Assembly (NCBI GenBank): GCA_030747575.1
Contig: JASLKI010000069.1
Span: 1-19,189 of the forward strand
Reading direction: 5' to 3'
DNA from: Verrucomicrobiota bacterium
GTDB lineage: Bacteria > Verrucomicrobiota > Verrucomicrobiia > Limisphaerales > UBA1096
DNA: 19,189 nt
This document shows, in pieces, positions 1 to 6,482 of the stretch. A model generated the notes under the pieces. It was not told the origin of the DNA and made no database searches. It was given only the letters and a program-made list of their open reading frames with translations. How positions within the stretch are numbered: position 1 is the first letter of the stretch; each line of letters opens with the position of its first letter. Both the position numbers and the translations under genes were made by a program.

Positions 1-320
1 AAGTACCCCGTGCCGACGCCGATGTCCGCCACGTTGTCGCCGGCCTTGAGTTTGAGCGACCGGATGAGCGTCTGGGGTTTCTCCTCCAACTCGCGCGACG
101 GGCGTTCGAGCCACCCCGCGCCGAGGTGCCCCATCACGTGAGCGATCTCGCGGCCCATGTAGAATTTGCCAATGCCGTCGCGGCTGTGCTGCGTGCGGTG
201 TGTGTAGCGCGGGTTCTCGGGATCGATGCGGACACCCTTGGTTTGGCCAAGCGCGGGGGAGAGCTGGCCAAGCGCGACGAAGGCGGCTGTGAGTCCGAGG
301 CAAAACAGCGGGCGTTTCAT
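1..320 (-). CDS. Secreted class I SAM-dependent methyltransferase, 3' end cut by window edge
   Basis: Reading the minus strand from an ATG at 320 gives an open frame of 106 codons that runs off the left edge. Residues 1-26 look like a signal peptide: MKRP, then a hydrophobic stretch ending in PALGQ. The mature part carries the block FYMGREIAHVMGHLGAGWLE (residues 53-72), a sequence style I associate with secreted planctomycete and verrucomicrobial methyltransferases. Then comes VADIGVGTGY (97-106), which is motif I of the Rossmann-fold SAM site. The catalytic half lies outside the window, so the substrate is unknown. The signal peptide holds two Leu-Gly-Gln triplets made by the genome's TTGGCCAA palindrome or a near copy. 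No clear ribosome binding site precedes the start, which is supported by the signal peptide. The gene is divergent from the glyoxalase gene, 87 bases away. Confidence 0.85.
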   Translation of the reverse strand, partial: MKRPLFCLGLTAAFVALGQLSPALGQTKGVRIDPENPRYTHRTQHSRDGIGKFYMGREIAHVMGHLGAGWLERPSRELEEKPQTLIRSLKLKAGDNVADIGVGTGY

Positions 321-407
321 GCGGGGTAATCTACCCTTGGGCAGGGCCGATGACAAGCTGGCCCGTGCTTGGCTCGACGCGCTCGGCTTGGTACGGTGTG
401 CGGTGTT

Positions 408-794
408 ATGGCCTTGGCAAAGAAACTGTTGCACACCCGCTACCGCGTGAACGACCTCGAGCAAACTGTCGAGTTTTACAAGACCGTCCTTGGGCTGGAG
501 GAGGTGCGCCGCCACAAGTCGCCGCGCGGCTCCGAGCTGGCTTTCCTCAAGGCACCCGAGAGCGAGGAGACCGTCGAGATCTGCCATTTCCCCAACAGCG
601 GCCCAGTGGTGGTGCAGGAAGACCTCACGCATCTGGCCTTCGAGGTCGACAGCCTTGAGGAATTCGGCCGGCACCTAGCCAAGCTGGGCTTCGAGTACTC
701 CGACGGCCCGACGATGAGGGAGGCCGGCGGCGGTTTCGCCTTCATCGACGCCCCCGAGGGCTACGAGATCGAGTTGATTGAGATCGCGAAGTGA
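408..794 (+). CDS. gloA: Glyoxalase I-like VOC-family metalloenzyme (lactoylglutathione lyase type)
   Basis: This 128-residue protein matches the length and plan of bacterial glyoxalase I: two beta-alpha-beta-beta-beta VOC modules with LLHTRYRV at the start and YEIELIE at the end. The four expected metal ligands are visible as H9, E57 (in VEICHF), H75 (in THLAFEV) and E122 (in YEIEL), almost the same positions as H5, E56, H74 and E122 of E. coli GloA. The family converts the hemithioacetal of methylglyoxal and a thiol to a lactoylthiol in the cytoplasm. Which thiol this organism uses cannot be told, and other VOC enzymes share the fold. I chose ATG 408 because homology begins there; the frame is open to an earlier start at 369, which would add 13 unrelated residues. 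No Shine-Dalgarno is visible. Confidence 0.8.
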   Translation: MALAKKLLHTRYRVNDLEQTVEFYKTVLGLEEVRRHKSPRGSELAFLKAPESEETVEICHFPNSGPVVVQEDLTHLAFEVDSLEEFGRHLAKLGFEYSDGPTMREAGGGFAFIDAPEGYEIELIEIAK

Positions 795-889
795 GTTTCT
801 GGTTTTTAGATTAGACACCGATTTCACGGATTATTTGGAACAGCACATCCGTGGTAATCCGTGAAATCCGTGTCCTGTTCCTCTGCTCA
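794..889. repeat. REP-like hairpin repeat, copy A (downstream of gloA)
   Basis: Arms at 814-834 and 854-874 are inverted repeats matching at 19 of 21 positions, with a 19-base loop. The core is CACGGATTTCACGGATTA. The sequence before the arms (a GAGTTTC..GTTTT stretch straight after the gloA stop codon) and after them (ending CTGCTCA) also resembles copy B at 1402-1504. It may act as a transcription terminator or be a mobile REP-type element. The motif is of the kind that encodes 'DTDFTDY' when translated. Confidence 0.7.
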
Positions 890-896
890 TCAAACG

Positions 897-921
897 ATAC
901 TTGACTAAATAGGTCGGGATT
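897..921 (+). promoter_or_regulatory. Candidate IscR/Rrf2-type operator overlapping a promoter
   Basis: The site contains the dyad GACTAAATAGGTC and begins ATACTTGACT. Compared from memory with the E. coli IscR type 1 consensus (ATASYYGACTRWWWYAGTCRRSTAT), 21 of 25 positions fit. It ends 17 bases before the ATG of an Rrf2-family gene. TTGACT at 901-906 could double as a -35 element; a -10 is not clear. Autoregulation by the Rrf2 protein is the inference. Confidence 0.55.
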
Positions 922-938
922 CTACTTTCTGCCTTGGC

Positions 939-1400
939 ATGAAGTTGTCGCAACGGGGTGAGTATGCTTTGCGGGCGCTGTTGGTTCTGGGGATGAACCA
1001 CGGTTCGAGTGTGGTGCGGATCAGGGACATCGCGCAGCAGCAGAATATTCCGCGCCGGTTTTTGGAGCAGATTCTCAATGACCTGAAGTCAGCCGGGTTT
1101 GTGTTGAGCAAGCGCGGAGTGGCGGGAGGCTATCGGCTGCAGCGCGGGCCCAACGAGATTTCGCTGGCCGATATTATTCGTCACTTGGAGGGACCGCTGG
1201 CACCAGTGGGGTGTGTGAGTGTGAATTATTACCAGCGCTGTTCCTGTCCCGACGAGGGCAAGTGCGCGATTCGCAGCGTGATGCAGGAGGTGCGCGATGC
1301 GATCGTCGGCGTGCTGGAGGGGGTGAGCGTGGCGCATTTGTGCGACCGCGTGCGCGACTTGCAGGGCCCGGTGGAGAACCCGCTCGATTATATCATTTAG
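939..1400 (+). CDS. Rrf2-family transcriptional regulator, likely Fe-S binding
   Basis: This 153-residue protein starts MKLSQRGEYALRAL, the typical Rrf2 N-terminus. It has a winged helix-turn-helix at about residues 25-70 (IRDIAQQQNIPRRFLEQIL, then the wing GVAGGYRLQR). A cysteine cluster at C92, C101, C103 and C109 fits the place where IscR-type members bind a 2Fe-2S cluster (C92, C98 and C104 in E. coli IscR). Such proteins are cytoplasmic dimers that control iron-sulphur, cysteine or nitric-oxide responses. The target here is unknown: no isc, suf or cys gene is adjacent. A candidate IscR-like box lies 17 bases before the start, suggesting autoregulation. The gene stands alone between two copies of a hairpin repeat. 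The short gap between promoter-like sequence and ATG suggests a very short or absent leader. Confidence 0.87.
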   Translation: MKLSQRGEYALRALLVLGMNHGSSVVRIRDIAQQQNIPRRFLEQILNDLKSAGFVLSKRGVAGGYRLQRGPNEISLADIIRHLEGPLAPVGCVSVNYYQRCSCPDEGKCAIRSVMQEVRDAIVGVLEGVSVAHLCDRVRDLQGPVENPLDYII

Positions 1401-1401
1401 G

Positions 1402-1504
1402 GAGTTTCAAGTTTTCAGTTTCAAGTTCGGACACCGATTACACGGTTGAACTCAATCCTGACTAGCTGTGATAATCCGTGAAGTCCGTGTCCCTTTTCTG
1501 CTCA
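1402..1504. repeat. REP-like hairpin repeat, copy B (between rrf2 and glnD, overlapping the glnD end)
   Basis: Second copy of the element at 794-889. Arms lie at 1429-1445 and about 1476-1492, pairing at about 14 of 17 positions; the right arm extends leftward to 1471 without a partner. It begins just after the rrf2 stop codon and ends in the same CTGCTCA sequence as copy A. Its right arm is translated on the minus strand as the last residues of GlnD (DTDFTDYHS). It also contains an 8-base direct repeat, GTTTCAAG, near its left end. Confidence 0.65.
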
Positions 1505-4221
1505 CTTAATTCCGTCTCGAGGTCGGACTGGATTTGTCGGAGCAGTGCTTCGTCGGTTGGTTTTTTCCCGAGGGCGGTCCGGACGTAGAAGGTGTCGATC
1601 GCCGCGCCCTTCTCGGTGCTGATGCGCGCGACGTGGATGCTGAGTCCGTGCCGTGTCAGCACCTTTGAGATGCGGTGCAGCAGGCCCAGCCGATCCGCTG
1701 ACTCGACCTCGATGATGGTGCGCGACTCGGCCGAGTGGGTGTCGATGCGGATGCGGGTCGGCCACTCCCATTCCGCTGGTGCGCCGCGCTTGGCTAAGGT
1801 GTCGATCTGTGTCTGGAATTCCGGAGACTCGTCCGGCAGCAGTGCTTGGGTGATCAACTTTTTGAACGTGTCGCGCTCTGGCCGCTTGGCCAAGCCGCCG
1901 GTTCGGGCGTTCACGACGAGGAACGTGTCGAGGATGATCCCGTCGCTTCGCGAGAAGACGCGTGCGCTCAGGATGTTCAGCCCCGCCGCGGCCAAGGCCC
2001 CGGAGATGGTAGTGAACAGCCCCGGGCGATCCCACGTGCAGATTTTTACCGAGGTGTGGCCGCGCGCAGGTTGATTGTGCCAGGCGATGACCGGCTCGAG
2101 CACCCTGGAGCCGGAGCCGTTGACGACGCGCTTAAGGAAACGGTTCACCTGCGTGAGGTCGATGTTGATATGCTCGAGCGAGTGGGTGCGGAAATAACGG
2201 GGCGTGAGGTGCTCAAAGTGGGCCCCGAGTTCCTCGGCGGAAATTTTCAGCGGCAACTGTTCGCGCGTCTCCTGCATGAGCTTGGCCAGGCGCTGCTGCT
2301 CCGCCTGCTCGTAATCCTTGCCGCTGGCGAGTCGCCGACCGGCGAGGTGGTAGAGGGTTTGCAGCAGCGTGTTTTTGAAATCGTTCCAGAGGTTGTTGCT
2401 GGTGCCGAGTGAGTCTGCGAATGTCAGCAGCGTGAGCATGGCCAGGTTTTCCTCATCCTGAACCGTCTCGGCGAATTGGCGGATCACCGTGGGTGAGTCG
2501 ATGTCGCGCCGCTGCGACACCTCGGCCATGAGCAGGTGATGCTCGACGAGAAACTTCAGCCGGGCCAGGCGGCGAGGCGTTAGGCCAAGCCGCTCGCCGA
2601 CTTTTTGGCAGACGACTGTGCCGTCCTTCACGTGGTCGCCGCTCTCCATTCCCTTGCCGGCGTCGTGCAAAAACAGCGCGAGGTACAGCAGGTACGGCAG
2701 GTCGATGTCCTGCAGGATATGGGTGTAGTGCGCGAACGGCGGCTGAGCTGCGTCCCAGACTTGATCGAGTTTCTCGAGGCAGACGAGCGTGTGCTCGTCC
2801 GCCGCGTAGGCGTGAAAAAACTCGTGCTGCACGAGGCAGGTCATCCGGCCGAACTCCGGAATGTAGCGCCCCAGCAGATCGACCTCGTGCATAGATCGCA
2901 GGGCGGGGGCGACGTTGCCACGCTGGTTGAGAATCTCGAGGAATGTCTCGTGGTTTTCCGTGTCGTGGACGAAGTCGTCGTCCACCAGCGAGACGTTGTC
3001 GCGCAGCAACTGCGTGAGGTCGGGGTGAAACTCGAGGCCGCGCTGCTGGGCGTGCAGGAACACGCGCATGAGTCGTCTCGGCTGATCTTTGAAAATACGC
3101 GGTGAGATCGGCATCAGTTCGCCGTCGATGATGTTGAAGCCGTCGAGTGTCTCCGTTTTTTTGCCACTCCCGAAAAACGAGCGAAGCGAGGGCAGGCGGC
3201 GGGCCGGCTTGGGGCGGAGAGCCAGTCGGCGCTCGACCATGCGGGTGATAAGATGGATCGTGCGCATGTGCGTGTAAAGGTCGCGCATGAACGCCTCAAG
3301 CCGGCGCGCCGGGGAGCGGTCCTTGTAGCCAAGCTGCCAGGCAATTTTCGGTTGGAGTGTCTTGGGGATGTCGTCCGCCAGTCGCTTGGTCTGGAGGTGA
3401 AGCTCGTTGCGGGTGCGCAGCAGGAAGTCGTAGCCGACCTCGAGTTGCCTGCGATTTCTCGGGCGAACCATCCCCTGGGCCTCGAGCTGCTCGAGGGTGT
3501 GGGCGCCGTACTTGAAGTGCGTCATCCACAGCAGATTCTGGTAATCGCGAAGTCCGCCGCAGCCGTTCTTGATGTTGGGCTCCTGCAGCAGGGCGGAGTT
3601 ACCGAACTTCACGCGGCGCGCGTCCTGGTTGCCGATCCGCATTTGCAGATAGTTGCGGACGTGGTTGCGGACGCATCTGGCCTCGAGCCGCTGCTGGAAC
3701 TGCCCGAATAACCGGGCGTCGCCGGTGATGAGGCGCGACTCGATCAACGACGTCTTGGTTTGCATGTCGTCATTGGCGCCGTTGACCGCATCCTGGATGT
3801 TGCGCACCGAGTGGCCGACCTTCAAGCCGAGGTCGTACAGCGTGTAGATCAAGCCTCCGGGGCCGGTGAATTTCTCGAGCAGTGGATGACTAAATATGCG
3901 GTTGACGCTCGGCATCGAGCCACTGTGCAGCAGCATGATATCGACGTCACTGTGGGGGTTGAGTTCCGCGCGACCGTAGCCGCCGATGGCGACGAGGGTG
4001 ACTTGAAGTTTCCGCGCATTGCCGGGCTGCTCGAAGGTTGCCAGCGTCCAGTCGAACAGCTCGCGCAGCAGCGTGTCGAGCATCCACGACCGGCCAAGGC
4101 ATACCTCGCGACCGCCGCCGCCGTCGCGGTGCCACCCCTGCAGGCGGGCCGACTCCGTCTTGAGGAAACGCTTGAGCCTTGGCAGCTCCTTGACGAGGGA
4201 ACTGTCATTGGGGATGGCCAT
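1462..4221 (-). CDS. glnD: Bifunctional [protein-PII] uridylyltransferase / uridylyl-removing enzyme
   Basis: Cytoplasmic nitrogen sensor that adds UMP to PII proteins when glutamine is low and removes it when glutamine is high. With the ATG at 4221 it has 919 residues (E. coli GlnD has 890). Domains in order: a nucleotidyltransferase site GGYGRAELNPHSDVD (about 80-94), NGCGGLRD (about 219-226), an HD domain with the HD pair at about 519-520 (LFLHDAGKG), and two ACT domains at about 723-770 and 835-885. The frame stays open to a TTG at 4314, but that start lies in a palindromic repeat and adds 31 residues without family similarity, so I prefer the ATG. Two LAK tripeptides in the linker between the ACT domains come from the TTGGCCAA palindrome or a near copy. 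The C-terminal tail DTDFTDYHS and the stop codon come from the adjacent hairpin repeat. Confidence 0.95.
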   Translation of the reverse strand: MAIPNDSSLVKELPRLKRFLKTESARLQGWHRDGGGGREVCLGRSWMLDTLLRELFDWTLATFEQPGNARKLQVTLVAIGGYGRAELNPHSDVDIMLLHSGSMPSVNRIFSHPLLEKFTGPGGLIYTLYDLGLKVGHSVRNIQDAVNGANDDMQTKTSLIESRLITGDARLFGQFQQRLEARCVRNHVRNYLQMRIGNQDARRVKFGNSALLQEPNIKNGCGGLRDYQNLLWMTHFKYGAHTLEQLEAQGMVRPRNRRQLEVGYDFLLRTRNELHLQTKRLADDIPKTLQPKIAWQLGYKDRSPARRLEAFMRDLYTHMRTIHLITRMVERRLALRPKPARRLPSLRSFFGSGKKTETLDGFNIIDGELMPISPRIFKDQPRRLMRVFLHAQQRGLEFHPDLTQLLRDNVSLVDDDFVHDTENHETFLEILNQRGNVAPALRSMHEVDLLGRYIPEFGRMTCLVQHEFFHAYAADEHTLVCLEKLDQVWDAAQPPFAHYTHILQDIDLPYLLYLALFLHDAGKGMESGDHVKDGTVVCQKVGERLGLTPRRLARLKFLVEHHLLMAEVSQRRDIDSPTVIRQFAETVQDEENLAMLTLLTFADSLGTSNNLWNDFKNTLLQTLYHLAGRRLASGKDYEQAEQQRLAKLMQETREQLPLKISAEELGAHFEHLTPRYFRTHSLEHINIDLTQVNRFLKRVVNGSGSRVLEPVIAWHNQPARGHTSVKICTWDRPGLFTTISGALAAAGLNILSARVFSRSDGIILDTFLVVNARTGGLAKRPERDTFKKLITQALLPDESPEFQTQIDTLAKRGAPAEWEWPTRIRIDTHSAESRTIIEVESADRLGLLHRISKVLTRHGLSIHVARISTEKGAAIDTFYVRTALGKKPTDEALLRQIQSDLETELSEQKRDTDFTDYHS
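1883..1895. repeat. Iterated palindrome copy inside glnD
   Basis: CGCTTGGCCAAGC, 13 of the 14 consensus bases. It encodes Leu-Ala-Lys in the linker after the first ACT domain of GlnD. A weaker copy (CGCTTGGCTAAG, 1788-1799) lies in the same linker. Confidence 0.85.
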
Positions 4222-4303
4222 CAATTCCGTGGCTTCGGCTGGGTCTGTGGCGTTCTCCGGCACGCGTCGGGAGTCTAGCCGCGCTGGCCCGCCGAAACAA
4301 TTC

Positions 4304-4317
4304 CGCTTGTCCAAGCG
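4304..4317. repeat. Iterated palindrome, one mismatch, in the glnD / sigma factor divergent gap
   Basis: CGCTTGTCCAAGCG differs from the consensus at one central base. It lies 83 bases upstream of the preferred glnD start and 25 bases from a perfect copy at 4343-4356. The pair occupies the 154-base divergent gap and could affect both promoters. Confidence 0.75.
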
Positions 4318-4342
4318 TCATTTTGCCCACCAGTAACCTTGC

Positions 4343-4356
4343 CGCTTGGCCAAGCG
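4343..4356. repeat. Iterated palindrome, perfect copy, upstream of the sigma factor gene
   Basis: A perfect 14-base CGCTTGGCCAAGCG, 19 bases before the ATG of the sigma factor gene. It contains a TTG in frame with that gene, which can mislead start prediction. I see no convincing -10/-35 pair in this gap. Confidence 0.9.
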
Positions 4357-4375
4357 TAATTTAGGTTTTTGCGGC

Positions 4376-4984
4376 ATGGTTGACAGGAACGATCCCGATG
4401 TGGCCCTGATGTTGAGGGTGAAGGAGGGAGACTTGTCGGCCTACGAGACGTTGGTGGAGAAGTTCAAGCAGCCGGTGATGAACCTGGTTTACCGGCTGAT
4501 CAACGACATCGACGAGGCGGAGGACATCGCCCAAAACGTCTTCGTTCAAGTCTGGAAAACCCGCGAACGCTACGAGCCGGCCAGCAAGTTCACCACCTGG
4601 CTTTTCACGATTGCCCGCAACCTTGGCCTGAACGAAATCCGTCGACGCACACGGCATCCGGCCGACTCACTCGATGAGCCGCGCCCCGACAACGAGTCGC
4701 AGCCATTGCGTGTGGTGGAGGATGCCTCCAGCCCGATCCCGGCCGACGCCGCCCTGAGCGGCGAGTTGCGCGCCAAGGTCGAGGAGGCGCTGATGGATCT
4801 GCCAGAAAAACAGCGCACTGCCCTGCTGCTCTGCCGCGAGGGCGGCGTCAGATATGAGGAAATCGCCGAGGTGCTGGGCGGGATCTCGCTGACAGCGGTG
4901 AAATCGATCATTTTTCGGGGACGTGCGGTGCTCAAAAACCGCCTGAAACCTTATTTGAAATCAGGCGAATGGCAAAAAAAATGA
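4376..4984 (+). CDS. ECF-family RNA polymerase sigma factor (RpoE-like)
   Basis: This 202-residue protein has the two-domain plan of extracytoplasmic-function sigma factors. Region 2 is at about 22-90, with DEAEDIAQNVFVQVW and the -10 recognition helix FTTWLFTIARNLGLNEIRRR. Region 4 is at about 132-190, with LMDLPEKQRTALLL and a helix-turn-helix at YEEIAEVLGGISLTAVKSIIFRGR read in two parts. It directs RNA polymerase to a small regulon, probably including its own operon. A membrane anti-sigma gene follows 49 bases downstream. I chose ATG 4376; the longer TTG start at 4346 lies inside the palindromic repeat. The gene ends in a run of eight A residues just before TGA. Confidence 0.93.
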   Translation: MVDRNDPDVALMLRVKEGDLSAYETLVEKFKQPVMNLVYRLINDIDEAEDIAQNVFVQVWKTRERYEPASKFTTWLFTIARNLGLNEIRRRTRHPADSLDEPRPDNESQPLRVVEDASSPIPADAALSGELRAKVEEALMDLPEKQRTALLLCREGGVRYEEIAEVLGGISLTAVKSIIFRGRAVLKNRLKPYLKSGEWQKK

Positions 4985-5033
4985 CCGCCCGGCAAAACTT
5001 TTTTGCAGCCTTGGTTTTTAAGGAAAGGCGACA

Positions 5034-5516
5034 ATGAACCAATCCGAGTTTGATAACCTGTTGCAAACGGCATATGAGCGTGACTTGACTGATGGTGAGT
5101 TGGCCAAGCTGGAGCGCTGGCTGGCTGCGAACCCGGCCGATCAGGCCGAGTGGAAAGCACTCGACCACCTGTTGGCCACACTGCCTGACACGCCTGTAGC
5201 GACCAATTTCACCGCCCGCGTGCTGGACGAAGTCCGGTGCGCCGAGACGACCCACCCGGCGCTTGGCCAAGTGTGGTGGCAGAGGCTCCTAGCGCCGCAG
5301 TTTCGTCCCGTTCAAATCGCGGCTGCTGCAACGCTCGCCATGGTGATCGGTGGTGTTGGCTACCAATCGCACCTTAACCAGTCCCGCGCCGAGATGGCTG
5401 CGGCCGTCGCGTCCATCGCGGAGTTTCCCCCCGGTTTTTTGGCTGACTTCGAGGCCATTGGAGCCGTCGCACAGGCCGACGCGATCGACGAGGAACTTTG
5501 GGCCGCCCTCAAGTAA
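5034..5516 (+). CDS. Putative membrane anti-sigma factor
   Basis: This 160-residue protein sits immediately downstream of the ECF sigma gene. The N-terminal cytoplasmic part (about 1-90) has the helical pattern DLTDGELAKLERWLAANPAD...W seen in anti-sigma and FecR-like N-termini. One membrane segment lies at about 93-110 (VQIAAAATLAMVIGGVGY), followed by a roughly 50-residue outer domain. I see no zinc-binding HxxxCxxC motif; the only cysteine is C69. The role, binding the sigma factor until an envelope signal arrives, is inferred from context. AAGGAAAGG about 6 bases before the ATG is one of the few clear ribosome binding sites here. The stretch PALGQVWW (75-82) is encoded by a copy of the iterated palindrome. 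The next gene starts four bases after this stop codon. Confidence 0.72.
   Translation: MNQSEFDNLLQTAYERDLTDGELAKLERWLAANPADQAEWKALDHLLATLPDTPVATNFTARVLDEVRCAETTHPALGQVWWQRLLAPQFRPVQIAAAATLAMVIGGVGYQSHLNQSRAEMAAAVASIAEFPPGFLADFEAIGAVAQADAIDEELWAALK
5260..5271. repeat. Iterated palindrome copy inside the anti-sigma gene
   Basis: CGCTTGGCCAAG, 12 of 14 consensus bases. It encodes Ala-Leu-Gly-Gln just before the membrane segment. A second core, TTGGCCAA at 5100-5107, lies in the same gene and encodes Leu-Ala-Lys. Confidence 0.85.
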
Positions 5517-5520
5517 CTTC

Positions 5521-6474
5521 ATGAAATTGCGAGTCACAGTCGCCCGCCTGCTCCTGCCGCCGATGTTGGCATTGGGTGCGACCGCCGGTGTGCTGGCTGC
5601 CGACTCGCCGTTTGCCGTCTTCAAGAAAATCGTCTTGCTGTCCGAGTCCGAGCGCGAGGCGGCGGTGGGTAAACTCAAGATTTCCTCCGAGCGCCATCGC
5701 AGACTTGTGCAGGCCAAGGTCCGCGAATACGCCGCCATGCCGGAGGCCGAGCGTGACCGCAAACTCGACGCGCTGGATTTCCGCTGGCACCTGATGCCCA
5801 TCATGAAAACGGCGAAGACCGACCGGGCCAAGCAGCTGGCCTCCGTGCCGGAGCGGCTCCGCACCGACATCGAGCGGCGGTTGATCGGCTGGGACAAGCT
5901 GGAGGCCGGCGTCCGCGCCGACCTGCTCAAGAACGAGTCGTTTTTCCGCTACCTCTCCAGCTTCGGCCGGGGCCGCCAGTCGCGCGTTGCACTGACGAAT
6001 CACATGGAAAAAATGCCGACCCGCCTGCGCGAGGGGCTCGAGGGGCGCATCACGACCTGGCGTGGAAAATCGAAATCGGATCGCCGCCGGATGACCCGCC
6101 AGTTTCACCAGTTTTTCGACATGCCGGTTGCCGAGCAGGAACGCGCCCTGAGCCACCTGTCGAGCCGGGAGCGGGTGCGAATGGAGGCCAGCCTTGCGCA
6201 GTTCAAGGCCTTGTCCCGCGCCCAGCGCGAGTTGGTCATTCAGTCGTTTGAGAAGCTGGCCAACATGTCGCAGGGTGAGCGTGCCGGTTTCTTCCGCAAT
6301 ACCGAGCGGTGGAACGACATGAACGAGGGCGAGCGCAAAAAGTGGCGGACACTCGTGACGCAGATGCCGCCGTTGCCGCCGGGCTTCGGGAAACAGGCCG
6401 CGCCCCCGCTGCCGCCCGGCTTGGTGGATGAAACCACGCCCCTTCAAACCGTGGTCACCAACACCGTTCGCTGA
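5521..6474 (+). CDS. DUF3106-like exported helical protein
   Basis: This 317-residue protein has an N-terminal signal sequence (about 1-27: MKLRVTVARLLLPPM, ending LAAD). The body is built of repeated charged helices, each with a 'PEAERDRKLDAL' or 'LSSRERVRMEASL' style segment, roughly every 25-40 residues. This resembles the DUF3106 family, whose members often sit beside ECF sigma/anti-sigma genes. The C-terminus is proline rich, with PPLPPG twice within about 20 residues. I infer a periplasmic partner or sensor for the sigma/anti-sigma system, by analogy with helical Spy/CpxP-like proteins; no enzyme motif is seen. The start at 5521 is chosen because the signal peptide begins there. The frame is open upstream to 5350, but that part overlaps the anti-sigma gene and is only a shadow. 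The four-base gap to the anti-sigma stop suggests translational coupling. Confidence 0.7.
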   Translation: MKLRVTVARLLLPPMLALGATAGVLAADSPFAVFKKIVLLSESEREAAVGKLKISSERHRRLVQAKVREYAAMPEAERDRKLDALDFRWHLMPIMKTAKTDRAKQLASVPERLRTDIERRLIGWDKLEAGVRADLLKNESFFRYLSSFGRGRQSRVALTNHMEKMPTRLREGLEGRITTWRGKSKSDRRRMTRQFHQFFDMPVAEQERALSHLSSRERVRMEASLAQFKALSRAQRELVIQSFEKLANMSQGERAGFFRNTERWNDMNEGERKKWRTLVTQMPPLPPGFGKQAAPPLPPGLVDETTPLQTVVTNTVR

Positions 6475-6482
6475 GCGGCGAA

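Noticed and set aside
126..329. Small plus-strand frame at the left edge
   Set aside because: The minus-strand frame here encodes a signal peptide and the methyltransferase SAM motif, so the plus-strand frame is a shadow.
1846..2412. Plus-strand open frames opposite glnD (also 2605-3105, 3253-3711, 3760-4278)
   Set aside because: All are antisense to conserved GlnD domains and show no independent start signals or domains.
4222..4314. N-terminal extension of GlnD to a TTG at 4314
   Set aside because: The added 31 residues begin inside a palindromic repeat and lack resemblance to GlnD N-termini; ATG 4221 gives a normal start and length.
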